Positions 1-9,806 of a stretch of 64,000 bases of DNA are shown here, one piece after another (the first letter of the stretch is position 1; each line of letters opens with the position of its first letter). The stretch is from an uncultured Rhizobiaceae group bacterium. Its GTDB lineage: Bacteria; Pseudomonadota; Alphaproteobacteria; Rhizobiales; Rhizobiaceae. Made by a program: the position numbers and the translations under genes. The notes beneath the pieces were generated by a model. The model was not told the DNA's origin. It worked only from the letters and a program-made list of their open reading frames with translations, and did not search any database. The DNA lies in assembly GCA_937930635.1 (NCBI GenBank), contig CALHCF010000009.1:1-64000 (forward strand). The letters run 5' to 3'.

Positions 1-308
1 TCCTCAATACAGAACTCATAAAACAGCGCTGCTTGTGCTCCCTGACGAGGTCCCATCATCGCGATCAATCTCCCAAATCATTGGAGAAATTGAATCAGCC
101 CAAAGTGCCGTTAATGAGGCGAGTTTTTCAACAGAATAGGCTCAAAGCTGACCTTCGGCATAAAAGTTACGGCTTTATAGCGCCATATCCGGCATTATTG
201 ATGGTGGTGCGGGATTATTGTTGCAATTTAGGCTGCGTGATGGCGCCATTTCCGTCAAATTCTGTTCAATCCGGTTACTCCGATTTTCGCGACGAGACGA
301 GTTGTACT
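1..308. other. Unassigned 5' edge of window
   Basis: No gene can be supported here. A 94-codon open frame (33-317, plus) gives a low-complexity, family-less translation and overlaps the 3' end of the PPDK-like gene, so I do not call it. I looked on the minus strand for a continuation of the PPDK-like protein (its missing PEP/pyruvate barrel) and found no long open frame. Confidence 0.5.
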
Positions 309-1958
309 CTAACCTGACTGCGTAGCTTCCGCCCTCTGCCAGTCGAGCAATTTGGCAAGATCGCCGTCAGGCTGGGGAGTTATTATGGGCTGCTTCCCTA
401 AAAAGACCATGCCCGACCCACCGTCGATGGTAATGACATCACCGGCACGAACCACTGTGCCTGCACTTGTGCATGACTGATTAGTTGAATCAATTTTCAA
501 ACTCATCGCAGCGGTAATACACGGTTTTCCCATACCGCGGGCAACAACGGCTGCGTGGCTTGTCATGCCTCCGCGGCTGGTCAGAATGCCGACAGCGGCA
601 TCCATGCCGTGCACATCTCTGGGGTCAGTTTCAGCCCGTACAAGAATTACATCCCGTCCGACCTGGCGGGCTGCAACTGCATCCTGCGAAGAAAAGACCA
701 CCGCGCCCACCACGCCACCCGGCGAAGCGGGCAACCCCTTGGTGAAGAGTTTGGCATCCCTTGCCGCCTCAACCTTGCTTACCAGCATTGGCGCAAGCGC
801 CGAACTGTCGCAGCGAGCAACAGCCTGCGTGCGGCTGATCACTCCCTCATCCGCCATTTCAACGGCGATACGCAATCCTGCCTTTGGTGTGCGTTTTCCG
901 CTCCTGGTCTGAAGGAAATAAAGTTTCCCCGACTCCACTGTGAACTCGATTTCCTGCAAATCGCCAAAGTGCTTTTCCAACACCTCCCCCGCTGCAAGCA
1001 GCGCCTCAAAAGCCTCCGGCAAGACCTTCTCCATGGAAGCGCTGTCCGACATGGCGGCAATACGGGCGTCTTCTGTCAGTTCCATTGGCGTGCGAAACCC
1101 GGAAACAACATCTTCGCCCTGCGCGTTGATCAGATATTCTCCAAAAGGCTTTTTCTCTCCCGTCGACGGATTGCGGGTGAAAAACACACCTGTACAGGAT
1201 TGGGGATCACGGTTGCCAAAAACCATGGCCTGCACGACAGCCGCAGTAGAACCTGTGTGAGGAAGCCCGTTGATCTCGCGATAGCGTTGCGCGCGCGGAT
1301 TGTGCCATGATCTGAAAACCGCGAGCAAAGCCAGTTCCAACTGTTGCGTGACATCCTGGGGAAATGGTTCACCGGAACTGTTGGCGACCAGATCGAGAAA
1401 CTGTCGCGCAACCTTCTCCACGGCCACCGCTGACAACTCGGCATCGGTATCGACCCGTTCGCGGTCGCGGGCTTCTTCCATGATTTCTTCAAACTCGTCA
1501 GGCTCGGCACCCAGTACAACCTGAGAAAAACCCTGGATGAAACGGCGATAGCTGTCCCAGGCGAACCGTGGGTTGCCGGTCTGCGCTGCAAGCGCCGTGG
1601 TTGTGGTCTCATTCAACCCCACATTGAGGACCGTATCCATCATACCGGGCATGGATATTGCTGCCCCGGAACGCACAGCCAGCAGGAGTGGGTTGTCGAC
1701 CCCTCCAAACTTCTGGCCGAGCGATTTTTCGATTGCTTGAAAAGCCTGCTCGATTGAACTCACAATCTGGTCCGGCAAGGCATCCGTATCTTCGGCGATG
1801 TCGCATCCCACCGATGCACCAACAACAAAGCCCGGCGGTACGGGCAGGCCGAGTCCGGCCATGGTCATCAGGCCGGTCCCTTTCAGCCCCAGTTCCTGAG
1901 AATTACAGGTCGATGTGGCGTTCCCGGTTTCAAACGGAAAGATCAGACTTTCGTTCAC
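309..1958 (-). CDS. Short PPDK-like protein (ATP-grasp plus phosphohistidine domain, no PEP/pyruvate barrel)
   Basis: 549 residues resembling the first two domains of pyruvate, phosphate dikinase. Residues about 20-355 are the ATP-binding half, with a Lys in GLKGTGL (residue 26) and the ATP-grasp end QEIEF/LYFLQTR. Residues about 410-520 are the swivelling phosphohistidine domain, with the GGMTSHAAVVARG signature and phospho-acceptor His468. Full-length PPDK has about 870-890 residues. The C-terminal TIM barrel that binds PEP and pyruvate is absent and the frame stops just after the usual inter-domain linker. The start is GTG at 1958. The gene lies 69 bp downstream of smc on the same strand. 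Seen: two intact domains with their key residues. Inference: a naturally shortened family member that can form phosphohistidine but not handle PEP/pyruvate alone; its real substrate is unknown. Confidence 0.85.
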   Translation of the reverse strand: MNESLIFPFETGNATSTCNSQELGLKGTGLMTMAGLGLPVPPGFVVGASVGCDIAEDTDALPDQIVSSIEQAFQAIEKSLGQKFGGVDNPLLLAVRSGAAISMPGMMDTVLNVGLNETTTTALAAQTGNPRFAWDSYRRFIQGFSQVVLGAEPDEFEEIMEEARDRERVDTDAELSAVAVEKVARQFLDLVANSSGEPFPQDVTQQLELALLAVFRSWHNPRAQRYREINGLPHTGSTAAVVQAMVFGNRDPQSCTGVFFTRNPSTGEKKPFGEYLINAQGEDVVSGFRTPMELTEDARIAAMSDSASMEKVLPEAFEALLAAGEVLEKHFGDLQEIEFTVESGKLYFLQTRSGKRTPKAGLRIAVEMADEGVISRTQAVARCDSSALAPMLVSKVEAARDAKLFTKGLPASPGGVVGAVVFSSQDAVAARQVGRDVILVRAETDPRDVHGMDAAVGILTSRGGMTSHAAVVARGMGKPCITAAMSLKIDSTNQSCTSAGTVVRAGDVITIDGGSGMVFLGKQPIITPQPDGDLAKLLDWQRAEATQSG

Positions 1959-2027
1959 GCTTTTTTATCCGGCATTCGTTTTGTTCTGCCGATTGCTTAC
2001 ACCAACTGCAGGGATAGCACAGCCCGT

Positions 2028-5000
2028 TTAGCCCGCCTCGCGGAACGATTCTGCAGTCTGAAGATCAACCGAGACAAGCTGACTGACGCCACGCTCGGCC
2101 ATGGTAACGCCGAAAAGCCGGTTCATGCGCGCCATGGTGATCGGGTTATGGGTAATAATCACAAAACGTGTGTCGGTGCTTTCCGCCATCTGATCCATCA
2201 GATTACAGAAACGCTCAACATTATGATCATCCAGCGGAGCATCAACCTCGTCCAGCACGCAGATAGGGGCAGGATTGGTCAGGAACACTGCAAAGATAAG
2301 CGCCATCGCCGTCAGCGCCTGCTCACCGCCCGAAAGCAAGGTCATTGTTTGCGGCTTCTTGCCGGGCGGGCGAGCCAGAATTTCCAGTCCGGCTTCCAGC
2401 GGATCATCCGATTCCACCAGCTGCAACTCCGCAGTTCCGCCACCAAACAGATGGGTAAACAGCTTCTGGAACTGGGCGTTGACCTCGTCAAACGCGGTCA
2501 GCAAGCGTTCCCGCCCCTCCTTGTTCAGGCTTTGAATGCCCTGACGCAACTGGCGAATGGCTTCGATGAGATCGTCACGTTCGCTAACCAACGTATCACG
2601 CTGTTCACCAATCTCGTTCTGTTCCTCTTCGGCGCGCAGATTTACCGCGCCAAGGCGTTCCCGCTCCCCTTTAAGCCGCTCAAGTTTCCGCTCGATCGCC
2701 TCAAGTTCCGGCAGTTTTTCCTCGTCTTTGACACCGGTCTGCTCGAAGGCGAGATGCGGTTCGCATTCCAGCTCTTCGCGGATGCGCGTTTCAACTTCAC
2801 CGCGACGTTCTTTTGCCGCTTCAAGCCGTTCTTCGGCGCGGGCGCTAACCTGCTTTGCTTCCGAAAGAGCATTAAGCGTATCGCCCGCAACCTTATCCGC
2901 CTCACGCAGATTGTTCTCAGTTTCTGCAAGATTATCAGCGGCTTGCTTGCGATTGTCTTCTGCTTTTGCGATCTCATCCATCAGCGCGCGGCGGCGGGAT
3001 TCAATTTCGTCCGGGGCGGCTTCGGCGGTGGCTTTCTGTTCGACCACTTCCGCAAGCCGCTGTCGCAGATCCTTGATCTGCCGATCCGCATTTACAGCAC
3101 GGTCGTTCCACGCGGCCTTTTCACGCCCTATTGCTTCAAGTCGTTCTAAACGCATGGCATTTTCGCGCGCCAGGCCATCAAATTCCGCCCGCGCTTCAGC
3201 GAAACCCGCGCGCAATTGAGCCGTCTTGTTGCGGGCAAGCTGAGCCCGGTCCTCAAGACCTGCGGCATCCGGCAAATTGGCCTGAGCGGTTTCAGCTTCG
3301 CCAATAACTCCTTGTATTTCCTCAAGACTTGAGGCCAGACGGACCTTTGCTTCTTCGAGAGCCGAGCGGCGGTTGGACAACTCGCTGACCGACCGTTCAG
3401 CCTCAGACAGCGCCCGACGGGCTTCGCCTAACGCATTCTGATTGCTGCGTAAATCCTCACGCGCCGAGCGTTCCGCATCACGGGCAGCAGTGGCTTTCGC
3501 ACGAACGGTTTCAAACTCTATCTCCACCGCGCGCAGATTTTTAACGGCCTCAACCGCGGCTTTATCAAGCTCCGCCAGACGGTTTTTTTGCTCTAATTTC
3601 AACGCAGTAGCAGTAGGTGCTTCAGCAGATGCCCGATAGCCATCCCACCGCCAAAGATCACCATCCAGAGTGACCAGCCGCTGACCAGTGGCCAGTTGAG
3701 TGCATAACTTCTCGCCCTGCTCGCGGCTGACGACGCCGATCTGGGCCAATCGACGTGAGAGTTCTTTTGGAGCCGAAACCTTTTGCGCAAGAATCTCCAC
3801 GCCCTTGGGCAACGCCGGGTCATCTACATTATCAGTATGTGACCAATGCACGGCAGCAGCGGAATCAACAGGGATATCAAGGTCTTCCCCTAAAGCGGCA
3901 CCGAGTGCCTTTTCATATCCCTGCTCCGCCTTGATCTCTTCAAGAACCGGCGGGAAGAGATCTTTGTCGCCGGTGTTCACCATCCGCGCCAGGGTCTTGG
4001 ATTCAATCTCGATTTCGTTCAGTTGTCCCCGCGCATCGGTAACTTTTGAACGGGCGGCCTGCTCGTTCTCACGAGCGGATTCGGCCTCTTTTTCGGCGCT
4101 TTGCGTCACCTTTTCGGCCTGTTCGACCGCTTTTTCGAGCGTTGAGACGGTGGTTACGCTGTCCTGGACGACACTCTGCGTGCCGATTTTCTGCGTCAGG
4201 TTGGCGAGGTCCGATTCAACGGTTTCGATCTGCTGTTGCAGCCGGCTGCGGCGCTCAATTCCGTCACGCAGATTGCGTTCGGTCTGGCCGATCTGGGCCT
4301 GCGCCAAAGCAAGTTCCTGAGTGAGCGCGCCGAGGGTCTGCTCGCTGTCAGCAAGCTCAGCGGCAGACGTGTCGAGCCGGGCTTTTGTGGCGGCCTCTTT
4401 TTCTTCACGCCCTCCGGTTTCACCATGAAGCTGATTTTCTTCACGCTCGAGATGAGAGATAATGTCGCTGTTTTCTGCAATCATCTGTTCTTCTCGAACA
4501 ATATCGGCTTCAAGCTGCGTCTGGCGATCATCCATCTCGCGCTTGCGGGCGGCGATGCGCTTGGCTTCTTCGTCCAGCTGGTCACGGGCAATCGTGACAT
4601 GCTGCAGAGCGGCGGCGGCTTTGGCTTCCGCTTCACGCAGCGTCGGCAGTTTGGCGGCAATAATGGCCTGAGCCTTGGCGGCTTCTCCCTGAACAATCCC
4701 AGTCTGACCAACAATGGCTGTTGCCTCGGTCAGCGCGGCCTGCGCCTCAGCCTGCGCTTCCTTGGTAGCGGCCCAGCGCAAATGCAGAATGGTTGCCTCG
4801 GCCTTACGGATATCCCCGGCAATATTGCGATAACGGTTTGCCTGTCGCGCCTGACGTTTCAGGCTATCAAGCTGGGTTTCAAGCTGACTGACCACATCAT
4901 CGAGCCGTTCGAGATTGGTTTCGGCAGCCCGCAAACGCAGTTCGGCCTCGTGACGGCGAGAATGCAGACCCGAAATCCCCGCGGCCTCTTCCAGCAGCGC

Positions 5001-5483
5001 ACGTCGCGCCTGCGGCTTAGCAGAAATCAGTTCGCCAATCCGCCCCTGCCCGATCATTGAAGGCGACCGTGCCCCGGTGGAAACATCGGCAAACAAAAGC
5101 TGCACATCTTTGGCGCGGACATCCTTGCCATTGATGCGGTACACCGACCCTGCCTCGCGCTCGATGCGGCGTGACACCTGCAATTCATCGGCATCGTTGA
5201 AAGTCGCTGGCGCTTCACGGGTCTTGTTGTCGAGAAACAGTGCCACTTCGGCCATGTTGCGGGATGGGCGCGCGCCGGATCCTGAAAAGATCACATCATC
5301 CATCGATGAGGCGCGCATATTCTTGTAGGAGTTTTCGCCCATAACCCAGCGCAGGGCTTCGACAAGATTGGACTTGCCACAACCGTTGGGGCCAACAACG
5401 CCTGTCAGCCCCTTCTCAATAATAAATTCCGTCGGTTCAACAAAGGATTTGAACCCGAGGAGACGGAGTTTGTTGAATTCCAT
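2028..5483 (-). CDS. smc: Chromosome segregation ATPase SMC
   Basis: 1151 residues, the normal size for bacterial SMC. It forms the core of condensin with ScpA/ScpB and organises the nucleoid. The N-terminal ABC half has Walker A GPNGCGKSN (residues 31-39). A long Glu/Lys/Ala/Arg-rich coiled coil follows, interrupted near the middle by a hinge (around LFPPVLEEIKAEQGYEKALG). The second coil leads to the C-terminal ABC half with signature LLSGGEQALTAMAL and Walker B ICVLDEVDAPLDD. I chose ATG 5483 (MEFNKLRLLGFKSF), the conserved SMC start, over an in-frame start 17 codons upstream. dsbA lies 102 bp upstream on the same strand. Confidence 0.97.
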   Translation of the reverse strand: MEFNKLRLLGFKSFVEPTEFIIEKGLTGVVGPNGCGKSNLVEALRWVMGENSYKNMRASSMDDVIFSGSGARPSRNMAEVALFLDNKTREAPATFNDADELQVSRRIEREAGSVYRINGKDVRAKDVQLLFADVSTGARSPSMIGQGRIGELISAKPQARRALLEEAAGISGLHSRRHEAELRLRAAETNLERLDDVVSQLETQLDSLKRQARQANRYRNIAGDIRKAEATILHLRWAATKEAQAEAQAALTEATAIVGQTGIVQGEAAKAQAIIAAKLPTLREAEAKAAAALQHVTIARDQLDEEAKRIAARKREMDDRQTQLEADIVREEQMIAENSDIISHLEREENQLHGETGGREEKEAATKARLDTSAAELADSEQTLGALTQELALAQAQIGQTERNLRDGIERRSRLQQQIETVESDLANLTQKIGTQSVVQDSVTTVSTLEKAVEQAEKVTQSAEKEAESARENEQAARSKVTDARGQLNEIEIESKTLARMVNTGDKDLFPPVLEEIKAEQGYEKALGAALGEDLDIPVDSAAAVHWSHTDNVDDPALPKGVEILAQKVSAPKELSRRLAQIGVVSREQGEKLCTQLATGQRLVTLDGDLWRWDGYRASAEAPTATALKLEQKNRLAELDKAAVEAVKNLRAVEIEFETVRAKATAARDAERSAREDLRSNQNALGEARRALSEAERSVSELSNRRSALEEAKVRLASSLEEIQGVIGEAETAQANLPDAAGLEDRAQLARNKTAQLRAGFAEARAEFDGLARENAMRLERLEAIGREKAAWNDRAVNADRQIKDLRQRLAEVVEQKATAEAAPDEIESRRRALMDEIAKAEDNRKQAADNLAETENNLREADKVAGDTLNALSEAKQVSARAEERLEAAKERRGEVETRIREELECEPHLAFEQTGVKDEEKLPELEAIERKLERLKGERERLGAVNLRAEEEQNEIGEQRDTLVSERDDLIEAIRQLRQGIQSLNKEGRERLLTAFDEVNAQFQKLFTHLFGGGTAELQLVESDDPLEAGLEILARPPGKKPQTMTLLSGGEQALTAMALIFAVFLTNPAPICVLDEVDAPLDDHNVERFCNLMDQMAESTDTRFVIITHNPITMARMNRLFGVTMAERGVSQLVSVDLQTAESFREAG

Positions 5484-5585
5484 AAAAAGCCCACTCCAAA
5501 GCAGACATTGAAAACCGTCTGCATGCACAGGCACGGACAGACGAATCCCCCCGCCTGACCTTACCTTATTGGCGGACTTATAGCA

Positions 5586-6233
5586 CTAGAGAGCCGCTTC
5601 AATGGCTTTGGTGAGGGTTGCAGTGGTTGAATCCCCAAGTTTCTCGTTGTTGACGAAAATTGTCGGCGTGGCGCGCACGTTGAAATCCTTCACCGCCTTG
5701 TTGCGCCCCTGAATGATCTTGGTCAGCAGTTCCTGATTGGACAGGCACTTCTTGAAATCGTCTTCACTCATACCCGCCAGCTTGGAAAGCCGCAGCAATT
5801 CCGGTACCGGGTTGCCTTTGCCTGACCAGACAGACTGGGTGGAGAACAGCGCGTCAATCATTGCGTAGTAATTGCCGTTCGGCGCGCATTTGGCGAGCAT
5901 GAAGGCGGCTTCACCGCGCCGGTCCCCATCGAACGTGAACGGACGCAATATCAGTTTGGCCTTGCCGGTATCGATGTATTTTTCCTTGATCTCCGGCAGC
6001 ACCCGCTCATGGAAAGACTTGCAGTGCGGGCATGTCATGGAGGCATATTCGACAATGGTGACTTTGGCATTCACATCACCCATCACATCATCTTTGAGCG
6101 GCAAATCATCAAAAAGCCCGCTGACGGTCTGTGCATGGGCACCGCCTGTTGCCAGCAGAGCACCGGCAGAAACGGACAAGACAGCCGAACGGACCAGAAA
6201 AGCACGGCGGGCGGCATCAAATGTCGTGGACAT
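5586..6233 (-). CDS. DsbA-family thiol:disulfide oxidoreductase (exported)
   Basis: 215 residues. The N-terminus has a twin-Arg-like stretch (ARRAF) and a hydrophobic export signal ending near GGAHAQT, so the protein is periplasmic. The thioredoxin fold carries the redox motif CPHC in SMTCPHCKSFH and the cis-Pro loop RATPTIFVNN. This is the DsbA/BdbD type that introduces or isomerises disulfides in exported proteins. The start at 6233 (MSTTFDAARRAF) is preferred because it begins the signal peptide directly; the longer frame adds 48 unconvincing residues. A dsbA next to smc is common in rhizobia. Confidence 0.92.
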   Translation of the reverse strand: MSTTFDAARRAFLVRSAVLSVSAGALLATGGAHAQTVSGLFDDLPLKDDVMGDVNAKVTIVEYASMTCPHCKSFHERVLPEIKEKYIDTGKAKLILRPFTFDGDRRGEAAFMLAKCAPNGNYYAMIDALFSTQSVWSGKGNPVPELLRLSKLAGMSEDDFKKCLSNQELLTKIIQGRNKAVKDFNVRATPTIFVNNEKLGDSTTATLTKAIEAAL

Positions 6234-6822
6234 GGTGAGGGATCCTCTTTCATTAAGGGCCATCGCAAACCGGCCCTGGAACTTTCCAAAATAAGCGTTC
6301 CAGAATAACGCGTGGACGCATGATAAACTGACAGGTAATCCCGCGCACCAATCGGGTGCGAAAACTCCCCCTGACAAATCACCCCGATGTTAAGATGGAA
6401 CGGTCTCCAATTCCAGTGGTGTTTAGACGCACAGAGTTCATATCCATGTTATTAGGACAAGAGCGCTGAATGGCAGATGAACAGGAAAATCCTGGGTAAA
6501 TCAGGTTGATTTCATGAAAACCGGTTTTGATTGATGGATCAAAAAATACTTGATTCAGTTGAAGCGAACCCGTGTTAACGGCTTTGTGACCACAGAAGTA
6601 GCCATTGAGAGTTTGACACCAATAAAACACCCCGATAACCGGGCTTGTAGAACAAAATTTCCGACCGTTAGACCAGAACCAAGGTCCGCTTTCCACTTGC
6701 CATAAAAATGTTAGCACCCCTTGTTAAGCAATTGGTTTAACTCAGCCAGATCTCGCACCAACAGCTGACAAGGTGCGGTTTGGCAGAAATTCCAAAAGAA
6801 CGACGACATGAGAGAAAATGAC
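6234..6822. other. 589-bp divergent intergenic region (dsbA / ABC importer)
   Basis: Contains the promoters for leftward dsbA and for the rightward ABC operon. A TTGACA at 6613-6618 could be a -35 box for the importer, but the hexamer 17 bp downstream (TAACCG) is a poor -10. I searched by eye for TPP-riboswitch consensus elements, because YnjB-type systems are sometimes annotated as thiamine-like, and found none. Open frames here are short and family-less. Confidence 0.4.
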
Positions 6823-8052
6823 ATGAAAAAAATATTAGGGGCCGCACTGCTGGCGACATCTGTAGCATTCACGCCAAATGCATTTGCAGATACAGCAGAC
6901 GGGAAGTCTCTGCTCGGCCAGCCATGGGAAAAAATTGTCGAGACAGCCAAAGGTGGTCAGGTGAACTGGTTTCTTTGGGGCGGGTCCGACGACATCAACA
7001 AGTATGTGACCGAATATGTTGGCGGCATTTTGAAGAATGACTATGGCATCACACTCAACCGTGTGGGCCTGACCGATACGGCTGAAGCTGTGAATATTGT
7101 GCTGAGCGAAAAGGAGGCCGGTGTCACAGACAAGGGTTCAGTTGATATGATCTGGATCAACGGAGAAAATTTCCGCACCATGAAGCAGGGCGGCCTGGCC
7201 TATTGCGGCTATACAGACACATTGCCCAACAACAAACTGGTGAATTGGGAAAATCCCGCGATTGCCAACGACTTCGGCGTTCCGGTTGATGATTGTGAGG
7301 TGCCATGGTCGAAGGCTCAATTCGCCTTCGCTTACGATACTGCACGAACAGAAAAACCGCCCAAATCAATTGGCGAACTCATTGAATGGGTAAAAGCCAA
7401 TCCGGGCCAGTTTACCTACCCCGCCCCGCCAGATTTCAATGGGTCGGTTTTTGTACGCCACGTCTTTTATCATGCAGCCGGTGGTGTCGAAAATCTACTG
7501 GGTGATTTTGATCAAGCCAAATTTGACGAAGTGTCGGCAAAGGCCTGGAAAATCCTGAATGACATGGAGCCTTATCTGTGGCGCGAAGGAAAAACCTATC
7601 CAACGTCTGTCAATGCGCTGGAGCAGCTTTTTGCCAACTCCGAAGTGGCGCTGTATTTCAACTACGAGCCGGCAGGGGTCGGGCTTAATATCGAAAACGG
7701 TACATTTCCCGCTACCGTGAAGGGTTATGGGCTGAGTGACGGAACAATCGGCAATACGAATTATACGATTATTCCCTTCAACTCGCCGAACAAGGCTGCC
7801 GCGCTGGTGCTGCAGAATGTTCTGCTGTCAGGCGCAGCGCAATACGAAAAAGCAAAGCCTGATGTGTGGGGAACGCAGCCTGCTATTGAGATATCGCGCA
7901 CGGCGGATGATATTAAGGCCAAGTTTGCATCAATCAAAAAGCATCCTGCGGTTGCTTCCGCAGAGGAGCTTGCCAAAAATGCATTGCCGGAACTTCAGGC
8001 TTCCTGGATTTCGGCCATCGAAAAAGGTTGGGTAGCCAACGTCGGTCAATAA
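6823..8052 (+). CDS. YnjB-like periplasmic substrate-binding protein of an ABC importer
   Basis: 409 residues with a typical Sec signal peptide (MKKILGAALLATSVAF, ending near NAFA-DT). The mature part reads like the YnjB/COG4134 group of extracellular solute-binding proteins (VNWFLWGGSDDINKYV near the N-terminus, then DMIWINGENF). It delivers ligand to the two permeases encoded immediately downstream. The ligand is unknown; relatives are loosely annotated as thiamine-like or polyamine-type transporters. I chose ATG 6823 because it opens the signal peptide; another in-frame ATG lies five codons upstream at 6808. First gene of a four-gene operon. Confidence 0.85.
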   Translation: MKKILGAALLATSVAFTPNAFADTADGKSLLGQPWEKIVETAKGGQVNWFLWGGSDDINKYVTEYVGGILKNDYGITLNRVGLTDTAEAVNIVLSEKEAGVTDKGSVDMIWINGENFRTMKQGGLAYCGYTDTLPNNKLVNWENPAIANDFGVPVDDCEVPWSKAQFAFAYDTARTEKPPKSIGELIEWVKANPGQFTYPAPPDFNGSVFVRHVFYHAAGGVENLLGDFDQAKFDEVSAKAWKILNDMEPYLWREGKTYPTSVNALEQLFANSEVALYFNYEPAGVGLNIENGTFPATVKGYGLSDGTIGNTNYTIIPFNSPNKAAALVLQNVLLSGAAQYEKAKPDVWGTQPAIEISRTADDIKAKFASIKKHPAVASAEELAKNALPELQASWISAIEKGWVANVGQ

Positions 8053-8122
8053 TACCGAACAATCCTCCGCAGGGTTGGAAGGCCGTGCGGAGGATCATCC
8101 CAAGTCGAGGGTTCTATTCGTT

Positions 8123-8980
8123 ATGTCCGATCGCCTGAAGATCGCACTGCTCCTCGCGCCTGCGCTTTCCATCATAGGTGTTTTGTTTTTTGGCGGGCTT
8201 TTGATCGGCCTGATGCGCAGCTTCAACTATATGCCGGTGATCGGACTGACCGAACCGGATCTCAGCGCCTATATTGCCGTTTTCACCTCACGGGAGTTCT
8301 ATCTCTCCTTTCTGCTGACATTCCATATTGCCTTCACATCGACGGTCATCTCCTCAATTTTGGCGATCGGTTCCGCTTTGCTGCTTCGCAGAACCTTTGT
8401 GGGGCGCTCGCTGATCAACTTCCTGTTTCAACTCAACCTCACCGTCCCGCATCTCGTTGGTGCAATCGGCATGTTGTATCTGTTTTCGCAATCAGGATCT
8501 TTTGCCCGCCTTGGGGCTGAGTGGAACCTGATTGCCAAGCCAAGTGACTTTCCTGCCCTGGTTTTCGACCCCTACGCCATCGGTATCATTCTCCAGTATA
8601 TCTGGAAGGAGGTGCCGTTTATCGGCGTCATCGTGCTGGCCAATATGCAGTCCCTTGGCGAAGACTATGAAAGTGTTGCGCGATCGCTTGGAGCCAGCAA
8701 ATGGCAGGCCTTCATTCATGTTTTGATGCCGTTGATCTTTCCCGGCGTCCTGTCGGCATCGATAATCGTCTTTGCCTTTACATTCGGGGCCTATGAAATT
8801 CCCGCAATTTTAGGGGCAAGTTATCCCAAGGCCCTGCCGGTTCTGGCTTATCAGAAATACACAGATGTCGACCTCGCCGCCCGCCCGGAGGCGATGGCGA
8901 TGGCCATCGTCATCGCGGCTCTCAGCGCCCTGATGATCTACTTCTATGTGCGATATATGCGCCGCAGGATCAGGAGCTGA
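8123..8980 (+). CDS. ABC importer permease 1 (YnjC N-terminal half-like)
   Basis: 285 residues with about six hydrophobic segments and a binding-protein-dependent permease EAA loop (EDYESVARSLGASKWQAF, about residues 185-202), where the ATPase docks. E. coli YnjC carries two such units in one chain; here they are separate genes. The start ATG 8123 (MSDRLKIALLL) is chosen over an upstream in-frame ATG because it leads straight into the first membrane segment. The stop lies 1 bp before the next ATG, implying translational coupling. Confidence 0.88.
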   Translation: MSDRLKIALLLAPALSIIGVLFFGGLLIGLMRSFNYMPVIGLTEPDLSAYIAVFTSREFYLSFLLTFHIAFTSTVISSILAIGSALLLRRTFVGRSLINFLFQLNLTVPHLVGAIGMLYLFSQSGSFARLGAEWNLIAKPSDFPALVFDPYAIGIILQYIWKEVPFIGVIVLANMQSLGEDYESVARSLGASKWQAFIHVLMPLIFPGVLSASIIVFAFTFGAYEIPAILGASYPKALPVLAYQKYTDVDLAARPEAMAMAIVIAALSALMIYFYVRYMRRRIRS

Positions 8981-8981
8981 C

Positions 8982-9806
8982 ATGGTCGGCAAAGAGAGTT
9001 TTTCGATCAGAAGTATCCGCGTTCTCTCGGGCGCGGTGCTGATCACCTGGCTTATACTCCCCCTCGTGCCGCTGGCCATATGGTCATTTGCGAAAGGGTG
9101 GTTCTTTCCTGACTTGCTGCCAAAGCGGTGGTCCCTTCAGGCCTGGGAATATGCGCTTTCCGACTTATCGGGCGTCATGGACAGTCTGTGGTTGACGGTG
9201 TGGATTTCAATTGCGGCAACGGCCCTATCCATTCTGGTTGGAATACCTGCGGGGCGCGCCCTTGGCATGTATAAATTCAGGGGCAAGGAACTGGTGGAGC
9301 TGTTGATCCTGGCGCCCACCATCGTACCGGGCATTGCCGTGGTGCTTGGCATTCACAGCGTCTTCATTTCGATGGGGCTGAACAACACCATAAACGGCGT
9401 CATTCTTGTGCACCTCATCCCGACCCTGCCTTACATGATCCTTGTGATGGCGGGCATATTTGCCAATTACGACCCGTCGTTTGAAGCGCAGGCCCGAAGT
9501 CTTGGCGCTTCTTCCGCCCAAACATTCTGGTATGTGACGCTGCCCGCCATCATGCCGGGGATTATTGTGGGCGGGCTGTTTGCATTCCTGGTTTCGTGGA
9601 GTCAGTACATCCTCACGCTGCTGATCGGTGGAGGCCGGGTGGTGACGCTTCCGCTTCTTCTTTTCAATTTTGCGACCTCCGGGCGCAACGATATTACGGG
9701 CGCGATTGGCATGATTTACATTCTTCCAGGCGTCATCATTCTTTTGCTGACCGCGAAACATCTGTCCGGGCGCAATGGCGCCGTTGGAGGGTTTGGCCGG
9801 ATATGA
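8982..9806 (+). CDS. ABC importer permease 2 (YnjC C-terminal half-like)
   Basis: 274 residues, about six membrane segments, and an EAA loop at SFEAQARSLGASSAQTF. It pairs with the preceding permease to form the transmembrane channel. The ATG at 8982 follows the upstream stop by one base. Its own stop overlaps the ATPase start (ATGA at 9803-9806), so the four genes are probably translated as one unit. Confidence 0.88.
   Translation: MVGKESFSIRSIRVLSGAVLITWLILPLVPLAIWSFAKGWFFPDLLPKRWSLQAWEYALSDLSGVMDSLWLTVWISIAATALSILVGIPAGRALGMYKFRGKELVELLILAPTIVPGIAVVLGIHSVFISMGLNNTINGVILVHLIPTLPYMILVMAGIFANYDPSFEAQARSLGASSAQTFWYVTLPAIMPGIIVGGLFAFLVSWSQYILTLLIGGGRVVTLPLLLFNFATSGRNDITGAIGMIYILPGVIILLLTAKHLSGRNGAVGGFGRI

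Noticed and set aside
33-317. 94-codon plus-strand frame at the window start
   Set aside because: No recognisable features, overlaps the PPDK-like gene end, no ribosome site.
2148-5060. Long plus-strand open frames (up to 333 codons) opposite smc
   Set aside because: They mirror the codon bias of the smc coiled coil; translations lack domains and overlap one another.
6234-6822. TPP riboswitch before the YnjB-like importer
   Set aside because: No CUGAGA-type or other conserved TPP element was found by eye.
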